Positions 15,503 through 23,450 are shown, counted from the first letter of the stretch. The stretch: 36,188 nucleotides of DNA from Fusicatenibacter sp. (GCA_022766945.1 JALEOU010000027.1:1-36188); one strand, 5' to 3'. A program made the numbers and translations. The notes: generated by a model from the letters alone, not told the origin.

Positions 15503-16284
15503 CTCTTCTAAAACACGAATTAAAACAGGGCTGGAAGTCCTTTCTTATCTGGACCATTTCCATCGGATTTTTTGTCGCCATCTGTGTGTTTATGTACCCG
15601 GAAATGAAAGACGATATGGACGGTGTGAATGAGATGTTCTCCTCCATGGGTGCTTTTACAGCCGCTTTTGGTATGGACCGGCTGAATTTCGGCACACTGA
15701 TTGGTTTCTATTCGGTTGAATGCGGCAATATTCTTGGCATCGGCGGTGCATTTTTCGCTGCAATGATCGCCATCAATGCTCTCGCAAAAGAAGAAAAAGA
15801 ACGGACTGCTGAATTTCTTCTTGCCCATCCCATCAGCAGAGCACAGATCATTACCGAGAAGCTGTCTGCTGTTCTGCTCCAGGTCATCCTGATGAATGTG
15901 CTGATCCTGGCCCTCTCCATCCTGTCCATCTTTCTGATCGAAGAGGAGATTCCATGGAAAGAGCTTCTCTTCCTCCATCTGGCGTATTTTCTGGTTCAGA
16001 TAGAACTATCCGGCATTTGCTTTGGCATTTCCGCATTTTTGCGCCGCAGTGGCATTGGAATCGGTCTTGGCCTCTCTGCCGCATTCTATTTTATCAATAT
16101 TATTGCCAATATCTCGGATCAGGCAAAATTTCTGAAATATCTGACGCCGTTTGGTTATGCGGAAGGCGCAGATATCATCGCAAATGGCGGGCTTGATCTT
16201 CCGATGGTTCTGGTCGGGATGGCAGCCGCAATCATCGGCATTGCAGCCGCCTATCTGGAATACACAAAAAAGGATATTCATTAA
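15499..16284 (+). CDS. ABC-2 type exporter permease
   Basis: 261-residue membrane protein with six predicted hydrophobic segments: one near 17-33, a long extracellular-type loop, and the others from residue 75 on. The cytoplasmic segment ALAKEEKERTAEFLLAHPIS followed by RAQIITEKL is typical of ABC-2 permeases, where it marks the coupling helix region. It partners with the ATPase encoded just upstream. Likely substrates are drugs, bacteriocins or lipids; nothing in the sequence decides. Its last codons form the left arm of the terminator at 16267-16297. Confidence 0.88.
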   Translation: MTLLKHELKQGWKSFLIWTISIGFFVAICVFMYPEMKDDMDGVNEMFSSMGAFTAAFGMDRLNFGTLIGFYSVECGNILGIGGAFFAAMIAINALAKEEKERTAEFLLAHPISRAQIITEKLSAVLLQVILMNVLILALSILSIFLIEEEIPWKELLFLHLAYFLVQIELSGICFGISAFLRRSGIGIGLGLSAAFYFINIIANISDQAKFLKYLTPFGYAEGADIIANGGLDLPMVLVGMAAAIIGIAAAYLEYTKKDIH

Positions 16285-16297
16285 GAATATCCTTTTT
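16267..16297 (+). terminator. Bidirectional terminator overlapping the permease stop codon
   Basis: Perfect 13-bp stem AAAAAGGATATTC / GAATATCCTTTTT with a 5-nt loop that contains most of the TAA stop. The A- and T-tracts serve both this operon and the convergent PLP-enzyme genes. Confidence 0.8.
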
Positions 16298-16320
16298 GTC
16301 TTTCCAGGAAACAATACCTC

Positions 16321-17508
16321 TTACAACACCGATTCCACCGCCATTTTCAGTCTTTCCAGCGCCTCGGTGAGCGTTGCACGGGCACATGCAGCATTCACCC
16401 TCTGAAATCCTTCCCCTGACGGTCCGAAAATAGCACCACTGTCAAGCCATAAACCTGCCTTATTGATGATCAGATCCTCCAGTTCCTGATTCGATAACAA
16501 AAGACTGCGAAAATCGATCCACACAAGGTAAGTTCCCTCAGGCTCTGTCATTTTGATTTCGGGGATCTTTTCGTCTATATAAGATTTCATATAAGCAATA
16601 TTATCCCTGACGTAAGACATCATCGCTTCATACCATTCCCCGCCGTATCGATAGGCTGCTTCACAGGCTGCGAGTCCTGCAGCATTGAGCTGACTGTAAC
16701 CCGCTGCATCGATCTGCTTCTGAAACTTCTTCTTTGTTTCTTCATTCGGGATGAAAATATTCGAAACCTGAAGCCCGGCAATATTAAAAGTTTTGCTCGG
16801 TGAGGTACAGGTAATGGTAAATTCCCGAAATTCTTCTTTCAAATTTACAAATACCTGATGCTCTCCCCGAAAAACCAGATCACTGTGTATTTCGTCGCTC
16901 ACCACGATGACTTTGTGTTTCCTGCAGATTTCACCTATCGTCAGCAATTCTTCTCGCGTCCATACCCTGCCGACAGGATTATGGGGATTGCACAGGAAGA
17001 AAAGCTTCACCTTCTCACGAATGATTTGATCCTCAAAATCCTGAAAATTGTAATGATATCTTCCGTCTTCTCCCAAAAACAGCGTGCTGTCCGCAACTCT
17101 TCGCTCATTATCCTTAATCACCTCGGAAAACGGATAATAGACCGGCTGCGAAATCAACACAGCATCCCCTTTCTCTGTGAAGGCTTTCACTGCCATCGCC
17201 AGGGCAAAAACAATTCCCGGCGTCTTAATCAGCCATTCTTTCTCCACCTTCCAGTGATGACGCTGACTCATCCAGCTGCTCACCGCATCAAAATACGTTT
17301 CTTTTGTATCACTGTATCCGTAAATACCGTGTTCCGCCTGACAAAACAGCGCTTCCTGAATATAGGAGGAAATGCGAAAATCCATATCGGCAACCCAAAG
17401 AGGCAGAATCTTTTCCGGTTTTCCACGTTCCACGGCAAAATCATATTTCAGACAATTGGTATTTTTTCTGTCGATCACAGTATCGAAATCGAGATTTTTT
17501 TCTGACAT
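16321..17508 (-). CDS. PatB/MalY-type PLP-dependent C-S lyase
   Basis: 395-residue fold-type I PLP enzyme of the MalY/PatB cystathionine beta-lyase group, which cleaves cystathionine or cysteine conjugates to thiol, pyruvate and ammonia. Visible landmarks: LPLWVADMDF (residues 36-45), the NPHNPVGRVW motif (174-183), Asp205 in VVSDEIHSDLVF, which pairs with the PLP ring nitrogen, and the Schiff-base lysine Lys239 in SPSKTFNIAG. The start follows AGAGGAGA; an upstream in-frame ATG was rejected. It lies 44 nt after the Cys/Met-type enzyme, forming a likely two-step trans-sulfuration or cysteine-degrading pair. Confidence 0.92.
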   Translation of the reverse strand: MSEKNLDFDTVIDRKNTNCLKYDFAVERGKPEKILPLWVADMDFRISSYIQEALFCQAEHGIYGYSDTKETYFDAVSSWMSQRHHWKVEKEWLIKTPGIVFALAMAVKAFTEKGDAVLISQPVYYPFSEVIKDNERRVADSTLFLGEDGRYHYNFQDFEDQIIREKVKLFFLCNPHNPVGRVWTREELLTIGEICRKHKVIVVSDEIHSDLVFRGEHQVFVNLKEEFREFTITCTSPSKTFNIAGLQVSNIFIPNEETKKKFQKQIDAAGYSQLNAAGLAACEAAYRYGGEWYEAMMSYVRDNIAYMKSYIDEKIPEIKMTEPEGTYLVWIDFRSLLLSNQELEDLIINKAGLWLDSGAIFGPSGEGFQRVNAACARATLTEALERLKMAVESVL

Positions 17509-17552
17509 GTGTTCTCCTCTCTGCTTTTGCATGATAAACAATCCGAAGCGAT

Positions 17553-18698
17553 TCAGGTCCCGGATGCCTGCTTTAGGTCCTCTATGATATCCTCAATGTT
17601 CTCGATTCCAACGGAAACTCTTAAGATACAGTCTGTGATCCCGTTTTGGGCCAGTACCTTTGCGGGAACATCCGCGTGCGTCTGTGTGATTGGATACGTG
17701 ATCAGTGTTTCTGTCCCTCCAAGGCTTTCCGCAAAGGAAATCATTTTTACCCTTTTCAGTATGGACAGCGCCATTTCCTTTGATTTCACTTCAAAGGTAA
17801 TCATTGCTCCAAATCCCCGGCTCTGTTTTTTCATGATCTCATAGCCAGGGTGTGAGGAAAGCCCCGGATAAATCACTTTTTTTACAAAAGGCTGCTCTTC
17901 TAGCCACCCGGCAAGTTTCATCGCATTTTCCTGTGCCCGTTCCATGCGCACAGATAAGGTCTTAATTCCTCTCAAGATCAGCCAGCTGTCAAACGGTGCA
18001 AGGCCGGAACCTGTTGTCTTTAGAATAAACCGAAGTTTTTCACTGATCTCTTCACTTTTGGTAACCAGAAATCCCGCGATAGCATCATTGTGTCCTCCAA
18101 GGTATTTGGTTCCACTGTGAACAACAAGATCCGCTCCAAGCTCCAGCGGGTTTTGAAAATACGGCGAGAGAAATGTGTTGTCGACAACCAGCAGTAGATT
18201 ATGTTTTCTGGTAATCCCGGCAAGTTTCCCGATATCGGTCACATTCATCATCGGATTCGTCGGAGTCTCGATGAAAACCGCTCTGGTTTTCTCTGTCAGA
18301 TAATTTTCCACATTTTCCCGGTAACAATCCACTCTGGTAAAGGAAATGCCGTTTTTCTCACTGATCTCTTGAAACAGCCGAATACTCCCGCCGTAAAGAT
18401 CACTGTCGATAATGAGATGATCACCCGGCCGGAACAGTTCCATCAGTGTTGCGATCGCTGCCATTCCGCTGGAAAACCCCAATGCATCGATTCCCTTTTC
18501 GAGAGATGCCACCACTTTTTCCAGATGCTCCCTGGTCGGATTCTGTAGGCGGCTGTAGTCATACCCTGTGCTTTCGCCCACGGCAGGGTGCGCAAAGGTT
18601 GCTGTCTGATAAATCGGAAAGCTGATTGCTCCGTAATGATTTTCCATCCTGTTCTCGTCAGCAAGATGCTGACAAAGGGTTTCGAAACGAAATCCCAT
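17553..18698 (-). CDS. Cys/Met metabolism PLP enzyme (cystathionine gamma-synthase/lyase type)
   Basis: 381-residue trans-sulfuration enzyme. The segment YDYSRLQNPTREHLEKVVAS binds PLP phosphate from the neighbouring subunit, Asp173 sits in VVDNTFLSPYFQNPLELGAD, and the PLP lysine is Lys198 in VHSGTKYLGGHND. Gamma-synthase, O-acetylhomoserine sulfhydrylase and gamma-lyase activities cannot be separated from sequence. With the PatB-type lyase after it, the simplest reading is conversion of an activated homoserine plus cysteine to homocysteine. The ribosome binding site is CAGGAGG. No S-box or T-box leader was recognised upstream, only a short hairpin. Confidence 0.9.
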   Translation of the reverse strand: MGFRFETLCQHLADENRMENHYGAISFPIYQTATFAHPAVGESTGYDYSRLQNPTREHLEKVVASLEKGIDALGFSSGMAAIATLMELFRPGDHLIIDSDLYGGSIRLFQEISEKNGISFTRVDCYRENVENYLTEKTRAVFIETPTNPMMNVTDIGKLAGITRKHNLLLVVDNTFLSPYFQNPLELGADLVVHSGTKYLGGHNDAIAGFLVTKSEEISEKLRFILKTTGSGLAPFDSWLILRGIKTLSVRMERAQENAMKLAGWLEEQPFVKKVIYPGLSSHPGYEIMKKQSRGFGAMITFEVKSKEMALSILKRVKMISFAESLGGTETLITYPITQTHADVPAKVLAQNGITDCILRVSVGIENIEDIIEDLKQASGT

Positions 18699-18725
18699 AT
18701 TGTATTCCTCCTGATTCTCTTTCTC

Positions 18726-18771
18726 TCAGAACTGCCCGGAATCTGAGCAGACCACTTGGTGCCGGTTCTGA
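18726..18771 (-). promoter_or_regulatory. Structured leader upstream of the Cys/Met enzyme gene
   Basis: On the minus strand TCAGAAC (18765-18771) pairs with GTTCTGA (18726-18732), with further CCGG / CCGG pairing inside, ending about 27 nt before the ATG. It does not match the S-box, SMK-box or T-box patterns I know. It may be a small cis-regulatory element or an incidental fold. The rest of the 18738-18902 stretch holds an AT-rich region without a convincing promoter. Confidence 0.3.
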
Positions 18772-18902
18772 ATAGTTACAGAGTAACACAATTTATCTGT
18801 TATGTATAATACCGATATCCTTTCGTCTGTTATCGGTTTTTTCTATATCGTATCAATTTGAACTGCCTGTTTTCTTTACATCAGATCTACAGATCACATC
18901 AT

Positions 18903-18937
18903 AAAAAAGGATACAGCAGATCCACTCTGCTATATCC
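18903..18937 (-). terminator. Intrinsic terminator after the second MATE gene and its small ORF
   Basis: Minus-strand 12-bp stem (18926-18937 with 18909-18920, one G-U-type position) and a 5-nt loop, followed by TTTTTT. It lies 21 nt past the stop of the 15-codon ORF. Confidence 0.88.
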
Positions 18938-18958
18938 TCTCTAAAAGTTCTGATGAAT

Positions 18959-19006
18959 CTATGAATATGGGGGTACAACCCCTTTTCGAAAAATCAGCGG
19001 ATTCAT
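18959..19006 (-). CDS. 15-residue small ORF downstream of MATE gene
   Basis: A consensus ribosome binding site GGAGG followed by AAAAA and ATG opens MNPLIFRKGVVPPYS, stop TAG. It starts 15 nt after the MATE stop and ends 21 nt before a strong terminator, so it is the last ORF of that transcript. There is no signal peptide or recognised precursor motif. The PP pair can slow ribosomes. The GGGGT-TGT-ACCCC dyad inside it could form a small hairpin. Function is unknown; it may be a small peptide or a leader sensing element. Confidence 0.5.
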   Translation of the reverse strand: MNPLIFRKGVVPPYS

Positions 19007-19021
19007 TTTTTCCTCCATAGT

Positions 19022-20326
19022 CTAATTACGTACATTTCTGATAGGTTTCTTAACATACTTCATCATCAAAATCGCGGCAAAGGTAATGATTTCACTCGCC
19101 AAAAAGGACAGCCATACACCGTTCATACCCCAGATCTTTGCCATCACCACCGCACAGAGAACGATAGCAAGAGCTCCTCGCAGTATTGAAGCGATAAACG
19201 CCTGTTTTGCTCTGGCGGTTGCCGCAAAGTACCCCACCAGCAGGATATTAACACCCGCAAACAGATAACCCAGAAAATAAAGTCTCATACCATCCTGTGC
19301 ATAATACAGAAGCGTTTTATTCCCTTCACTGTTGAAGATCCCTATCAAAAAGTCCGTCCATACCCAGGCAATCGCCACAAGAATTCCCTCTGTGATCAGG
19401 GACACCTTTAATCCAAGACGCAGGAACAGGCTGACCTCCTTTTGTTTTCCATGTCCATAGCTGGTGCTGATCAGAGGCTGTACTCCCTGTGAGATACCGT
19501 TAAATATCGCCATGGCAATCAGGGATAAGTTGGCAACCACACCGTAGGCTGCTACCCCCACATTCCCTGCGATTCCAAGAATCAGCAGATTAAAGACGAC
19601 AGTCGTGACAGCGGAAGAGATTTCCCCCACAAATGCCGATACTCCCAGCTGACAGCAGAAAAACAGCTGCCGGACGGAAGGCCGTTTCCATCGAAACCGG
19701 ACCTGGTTCTTTTTTCCAAAATAATGAATGCAGCACACCAGACTGGTCACAATCGGAGAACACATTGTTGCCAGAGCAGCTCCGGTCAGCCCAAGTCCCA
19801 TCGGAAACATAAAAAGGTAATCAAACACAATATTGAACAGACTTCCCGAGATCGAACCAATCATGGCGATGGTGGTAGCCTGATCATTTCGCGCAAACGA
19901 TGTGAACACATAATTCATCATAAAAAGCGGAGTCGCTGCCATGAAAATCTTCACGTACTCTTTCCCAAGTTCCATGATTAGCTCATCTGCTCCCATAAAC
20001 CAAAGCACCTTCTCCGGTGCAAAAATGCCAAGCAGCATAAATGGAATCCCCAAAATCAGATCCCACAAAATGGCCTGTGTGAAATAATAATCTGTGTCTT
20101 TTTGCCCCTGCGCTTTTCTGATCGCATACCTGGTAGCTGATCCCACTCCAATCATGGAACCAATCGCAAAGATCAGGCCGTAGATCGGCAATGCCAGATT
20201 CAGAACCGTGATTCCGTTTGCGCCGGCACATACGGAGATAAAGAACGTATCTGCCAGAATATACACGGAAACTCCGATCATTCCCGCCACATTTTGGGAC
20301 ACATATTTATAAAATTGTCGTTTCAT
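19022..20326 (-). CDS. MATE-family efflux transporter (second of three)
   Basis: 434-residue polytopic exporter of the MATE family. The N-terminus runs FYKYVSQNVAGMIGVSVYIL then ADTFFISVCAGANGITVLNL, matching the first two MATE helices with the conserved GxxGITVLNLALP turn. The second half begins near QLGVSAFVGEISSAVTTVVF. A GGAGAG site precedes the ATG at normal spacing. A 26-codon ORF with a stronger site overlaps the start. It follows the sialidase-like gene on the same strand without a terminator between them, so cotranscription is likely. Substrate unknown. Confidence 0.92.
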   Translation of the reverse strand: MKRQFYKYVSQNVAGMIGVSVYILADTFFISVCAGANGITVLNLALPIYGLIFAIGSMIGVGSATRYAIRKAQGQKDTDYYFTQAILWDLILGIPFMLLGIFAPEKVLWFMGADELIMELGKEYVKIFMAATPLFMMNYVFTSFARNDQATTIAMIGSISGSLFNIVFDYLFMFPMGLGLTGAALATMCSPIVTSLVCCIHYFGKKNQVRFRWKRPSVRQLFFCCQLGVSAFVGEISSAVTTVVFNLLILGIAGNVGVAAYGVVANLSLIAMAIFNGISQGVQPLISTSYGHGKQKEVSLFLRLGLKVSLITEGILVAIAWVWTDFLIGIFNSEGNKTLLYYAQDGMRLYFLGYLFAGVNILLVGYFAATARAKQAFIASILRGALAIVLCAVVMAKIWGMNGVWLSFLASEIITFAAILMMKYVKKPIRNVRN

Positions 20327-20387
20327 TGAAAATCTCTCCGGTATATTTTACTTTAAACAGTCTTTTTGTTTCTATCGTTACTCTCAT
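20307..20387 (-). CDS. 26-codon ORF overlapping the start of the second MATE gene
   Basis: AAAGGAGGGGG lies about 7 nt before an ATG that opens a 26-residue frame beginning MRVTIETKRLFKVKYTGEIF. It overlaps the first 20 nt of the MATE gene in another frame. No family is recognised. The strong site and the overlap would suit a coupling or regulatory ORF, but its small size leaves chance possible. Confidence 0.35.
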   Translation of the reverse strand: MRVTIETKRLFKVKYTGEIFNETTIL

Positions 20388-20431
20388 TGGGATTCCCCCT
20401 CCTTTGATTCTGTCCGATTCTTATGTGGCTC

Positions 20432-21559
20432 TTACAGAATTTCACGTTTTGTTCCGATAATCTCTTCTTCCGTAAAGCTTACGTATTTGATGCCCTGACG
20501 ATCTCTGTAGGCGTATGCAAGATGCAGTCTCTGATCCCTGCTCTGGAAAAGATACGGATATTCATATGAACGATTATTGCCGCGGTTCTCCTTTCCCGCA
20601 AATCCCTCCCCCCGCTCAATCATGCGGATCAGCGGCCATGTAGTTCCCTCATCCTCAGAGAGGGCAACTGCTACCGGGCAGCGCAGTCCAGGCCACGCGG
20701 CTACTCCCTGAACCGGGTTTGTCACACTGGTCGGATTGTACGCCAGTGCGATCCGGCCGCTTTTCAGTCTGCAGGCACTGATGCTGGAATTATTGTTCGG
20801 CAGTTCTGTCGGAATCGGAACTGTCCAGGAGTCTCCGTAATCATACGAATCGCTCCGATATATAAAATCTGCTGCACGGCTCCTGAGAAACGCAATCAGA
20901 TGACCTCCGCCGGATTCGATCACATTCGCATGGACTCTTCCGCTGCTTCCGGGAACTTCCACCATTTTCCAACTTTCGCCCTGATCTTCGGAAATCTGAA
21001 ATACCGTGGGATCTCCGGCAAGTCCCTGCTTTGAGTCCGTGCAAAGCCAGTTTCCAAAAATCCAGCGCCCGTTTTCCAGCACCTGAATCGGCTGTCTGCA
21101 AAAACTGCCCGGCCGTCCAAACACCACCTCCGGTTCACTCCAGGTTCTTCCGTAATCCGACGTTTTCTGACGCCGAATCACTGCGGTAAACTGCATGTTA
21201 TCTTTGTCTTCCTGGCGATCCAGCTGGGCCGTATACATCACCCATATTTTTCCATCCGGTCCGGCAAAAAGTGAAGGATTCTGTTCACTCCTTTTTGGGT
21301 CGCAGGATACCCGAACCGGCTCCTCCCAACGGTCCGATCCATATGGCAGCCGCGCACACACGATACTGATGTCCGCATATCCCTCCCACGAGCCTGCAAA
21401 CCATGCGCAGAGCAAATCACCGTTATCCACCTCCAGCATGGCAGGAGCGTGTGCACTGTGATAAGGTCCCGGAGGAATCAGCGCCTCCTGTGTACCCATT
21501 TCTTCGTTCAGATAAATCTGCCCGTCGGGCGTCAGCCCGGGCAAATGTAGATATGCCAT
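20432..21559 (-). CDS. Sialidase-like BNR-repeat protein
   Basis: 375-residue six-bladed beta-propeller protein of the sialidase superfamily (BNR_2 type). Four Asp-boxes (S/D-x-G-x-x-W) are visible: SDYGRTWSEPEV, SEDQGESWKMVEV, SYDYGDSWTVPIP and SEDEGTTWPLIRM. There is no signal peptide, wall anchor or carbohydrate-binding module, so it should be cytoplasmic, unlike secreted mucin sialidases. I cannot locate a convincing FRIP-type arginine motif near the N-terminus, so the activity could be sialidase or another exo-glycosidase or lyase of this fold. The ribosome binding site is GGGAGG. With the fucosidase nearby it suggests processing of host-glycan fragments. Confidence 0.8.
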   Translation of the reverse strand: MAYLHLPGLTPDGQIYLNEEMGTQEALIPPGPYHSAHAPAMLEVDNGDLLCAWFAGSWEGYADISIVCARLPYGSDRWEEPVRVSCDPKRSEQNPSLFAGPDGKIWVMYTAQLDRQEDKDNMQFTAVIRRQKTSDYGRTWSEPEVVFGRPGSFCRQPIQVLENGRWIFGNWLCTDSKQGLAGDPTVFQISEDQGESWKMVEVPGSSGRVHANVIESGGGHLIAFLRSRAADFIYRSDSYDYGDSWTVPIPTELPNNNSSISACRLKSGRIALAYNPTSVTNPVQGVAAWPGLRCPVAVALSEDEGTTWPLIRMIERGEGFAGKENRGNNRSYEYPYLFQSRDQRLHLAYAYRDRQGIKYVSFTEEEIIGTKREIL

Positions 21560-21609
21560 TTTCTTCTCCTCCCTTCTTCTGAATCATCCGCGTAAGTTTC
21601 CTGTTCCCT

Positions 21610-21641
21610 ATTATATCGGATTTTCTTCCCAAATTCGATAT
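21610..21641 (-). promoter_or_regulatory. Sialidase-gene promoter with overlapping inverted repeat
   Basis: Minus-strand -10 TATAAT (21610-21615) lacks a good -35. An 11-bp inverted repeat with one mismatch (ATATCGGATTT at 21613-21623, AAATTCGATAT at 21631-21641, 7-bp gap) overlaps the -10 and the spacer. This is a plausible operator for substrate-controlled expression. Confidence 0.55.
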
Positions 21642-21671
21642 TTATTTCTGATTGGCACAGACTTTCTTTGA

Positions 21672-21812
21672 TCAATGATAGTTGACAAACAAGAACTTTT
21701 CATAAGCTAAACCCGGAGGGCAGCTATCAATGTTGGCCAAAATAAAGCGTTTTCCTTTCATAACAGTTAGTAATTCTCTGACACATGTCTCCAGCATTTC
21801 GATACTGCATCC
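21672..21812 (-). pseudogene. Relic of a uroporphyrinogen-decarboxylase-family gene (C-terminus)
   Basis: About 45 residues ending in a stop, with the segments SIEMLETCVRELLTVMKGKR and FILANIDSCPPGLAYEKF. The pattern ILxNxDSCPPGxxxEKF is what I recall of the C-terminus of uroporphyrinogen-decarboxylase-like and corrinoid methyltransferase proteins. Nothing upstream in the frame resembles the remaining 300 or so residues, and no ribosome binding site precedes it. It looks like the leftover 3' end of a deleted gene. It occupies part of the 518-bp gap between the sialidase and third MATE genes. Confidence 0.5.
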
Positions 21813-21831
21813 TTTAATATTGATTAAAAAC

Positions 21832-21860
21832 TTGACATTTTTTGATAATCCATGTAAAAT
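21832..21860 (+). promoter_or_regulatory. Promoter of the third MATE gene
   Basis: Consensus -35 TTGACA (21832-21837), 17-bp spacer and -10 TAAAAT (21855-21860). It is followed by a leader of about 210 nt carrying a strong terminator-like hairpin. Confidence 0.8.
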
Positions 21861-21902
21861 ACATTTGCTTGCTCGGAGGCAAATCATTCAGAAGAAATGA
21901 TG

Positions 21903-21952
21903 AGCCGGATAAGGCAACAGGCTGAGATGCCTGGTCTTATCCGGCTCTTTTT
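21903..21952 (+). terminator. Attenuator-like terminator in the leader of the third MATE gene
   Basis: AGCCGGATAAG (21903-21913) pairs perfectly with CTTATCCGGCT (21936-21946). An inner AGGC / GCCT hairpin lies in the loop, and CTTTTTG follows. It lies between the promoter and the MATE start, so full-length transcription needs readthrough or antitermination. TTGCTC (about 21868-21873) upstream can pair with GAGCAA (21961-21966) beyond the terminator. A 21-codon frame starting with two ATGs at 21897 spans the hairpin but has only a weak site. The downstream leader also holds the palindrome GGAGGATCCTCC (21981-21992). Confidence 0.75.
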
Positions 21953-22077
21953 GCATGTTTGAGCAAATTCATAAGTCATCGGAGGATCCTCCATCGCAAT
22001 GGCAGGATCGAGAAAGATGTCGAGTGCGCTCGGTTTTTGAAAAATCGGGCGTAATTTCATTTTAAGGAGGATTTCAA

Positions 22078-23424
22078 ATGGATTTTCTGACAAGCAAAAT
22101 GAAACCAATGTACTTCAAATATCTTGGCGCTGCCTTTGGAAGTGCACTCATTTCGTCCATCTATGGAGTTGTGGATATGGCGATGGTAGGACAGTATCAG
22201 GGGCCGCAGGGTACTGCCGCCATGGCTGTAGTCAGTCCGATCTGGAACATCATTTACAGCCTTGGACTGCTCATGGGAATCGGCGGTTCCGTACTCTTTG
22301 GTACACTGCGTGGAAAATCCCGGAAAAATCAGAGGCAATCCAACGAATTTTTCAGTGCTGCCGTTCTGGGGACCGCCATTCTTTCTGTTATCGTCTGGAT
22401 CGCAGTTATTTTCTTTGATCGGGAACTTTTCCTGCTTTTTGGTGCGGAAGAGACACTGCTTCCTTTGGCCCGTCGATATATTCTACCTGTGAAATTTGCG
22501 GTGCCGAGCTTTTTATTTACACAGCTGATCTCCGCATTTCTGCGCAATGACGGAGATCCAGGACTTGCTGCCAAAGCGGTTGTCTGCGGCGGTGTGTTCA
22601 ATGTATTTGGAGACTACTTCTTTGTCTTTGCCTTGGATCTTGGTATATTTGGTGCGGGACTTGCCACTGTTCTCGGAAGTTTATTTTCCCTGATCATTAT
22701 GTGCACTCACTTTTTCAGCCCAAAGAATACACTGCGTTTCGTGAAACCCACACAGCTTCCGGCCAAACTCAAATCCATCACGATAACCGGATTTTCCACT
22801 TTCTTTATCGATATCGCCATGGGTATTCTCACCGTATTGTTTAACCGCCAGATCCTGAAATACCTGGGAACAGACGCATTGTCCGTCTATGGAATCATCA
22901 TCAATATTTCTACTTTTGTTCAGTGCTGTGCCTATAGTATCGGTCAGGCATCTCAGCCGATTATTTCAGCCAATTACGGAGCCGGCATGGGAAACCGGAT
23001 CAGGGAAGTACTGAACTATGCGATCGCGACAACTTTTGTATTTGGCCTCGTCTGGACAGGTGTGAGCCTTGCAGTACCCAATGTATTTGTTCGCATTTTT
23101 ATGACACCGACTGAAGAAATTTTGCAAATAGCTCCTTCGATAATCCGCAGTTACGGAATATCTTTTCTGCTGCTGCCCTTTAATATTTTCTCCACCTATT
23201 ACTTCCAGGCACTGCTAAAACCCACCACATCTTTTCTCGTTTCTGTCGCAAGAGGTGCCCTGATCAGCGGTATTCTTATTCTGCTTTTGCCCACTGTTGC
23301 ACCCGCAGCGTCCATCTGGTTTGCGATGCCTATTACCGAACTGATCGTCTTTGTCTATGTCTTTGTGATGATGAGACGCTATACAAAGAGACTGCCTGGC
23401 AGAAATACAGAAACTGCAGTATGA
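22078..23424 (+). CDS. MATE-family efflux transporter (third of three)
   Basis: 448-residue MATE exporter. The start follows a strong AAGGAGGA site. Family features include YLGAAFGSALISSIYGVVDMA-like first helix (residues 16-36), GPQGTAAMAVVSPIWNIIYS with the conserved loop after helix 1, and the mirrored second half starting ITGFSTFFIDIAMGILTVLF. It differs clearly from the two other MATE proteins in the window, so these are not recent duplicates. It is the only gene behind the promoter and leader attenuator at 21832-21952, implying conditional expression, possibly in response to its substrate (inference). Confidence 0.93.
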   Translation: MDFLTSKMKPMYFKYLGAAFGSALISSIYGVVDMAMVGQYQGPQGTAAMAVVSPIWNIIYSLGLLMGIGGSVLFGTLRGKSRKNQRQSNEFFSAAVLGTAILSVIVWIAVIFFDRELFLLFGAEETLLPLARRYILPVKFAVPSFLFTQLISAFLRNDGDPGLAAKAVVCGGVFNVFGDYFFVFALDLGIFGAGLATVLGSLFSLIIMCTHFFSPKNTLRFVKPTQLPAKLKSITITGFSTFFIDIAMGILTVLFNRQILKYLGTDALSVYGIIINISTFVQCCAYSIGQASQPIISANYGAGMGNRIREVLNYAIATTFVFGLVWTGVSLAVPNVFVRIFMTPTEEILQIAPSIIRSYGISFLLLPFNIFSTYYFQALLKPTTSFLVSVARGALISGILILLLPTVAPAASIWFAMPITELIVFVYVFVMMRRYTKRLPGRNTETAV

Positions 23425-23450
23425 AAGCAGGAATCCGGATGCTCAAAAGA

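Noticed and set aside
18812-18845. Plus-strand terminator-like hairpin ACCGATA...TATCGGT followed by TTTTTT, with a TATAAT just before it
   Set aside because: No plus-strand gene ends here, and the TATAAT lacks a -35 and would give an RNA consisting of little more than the hairpin. Possibly a tiny antisense RNA, but unsupported.
18699-18902. S-box, SMK-box or T-box leader for the sulfur amino acid genes
   Set aside because: None of the conserved motifs of these leaders is present; only a short hairpin near the start codon was found.
21920-21935. GGCTGAGATGCC resembling the CUGAGA core of the TPP riboswitch
   Set aside because: The second conserved part (ACCTGATCTGG-type) and the overall helix arrangement are missing; the motif is just the loop of the terminator hairpin.
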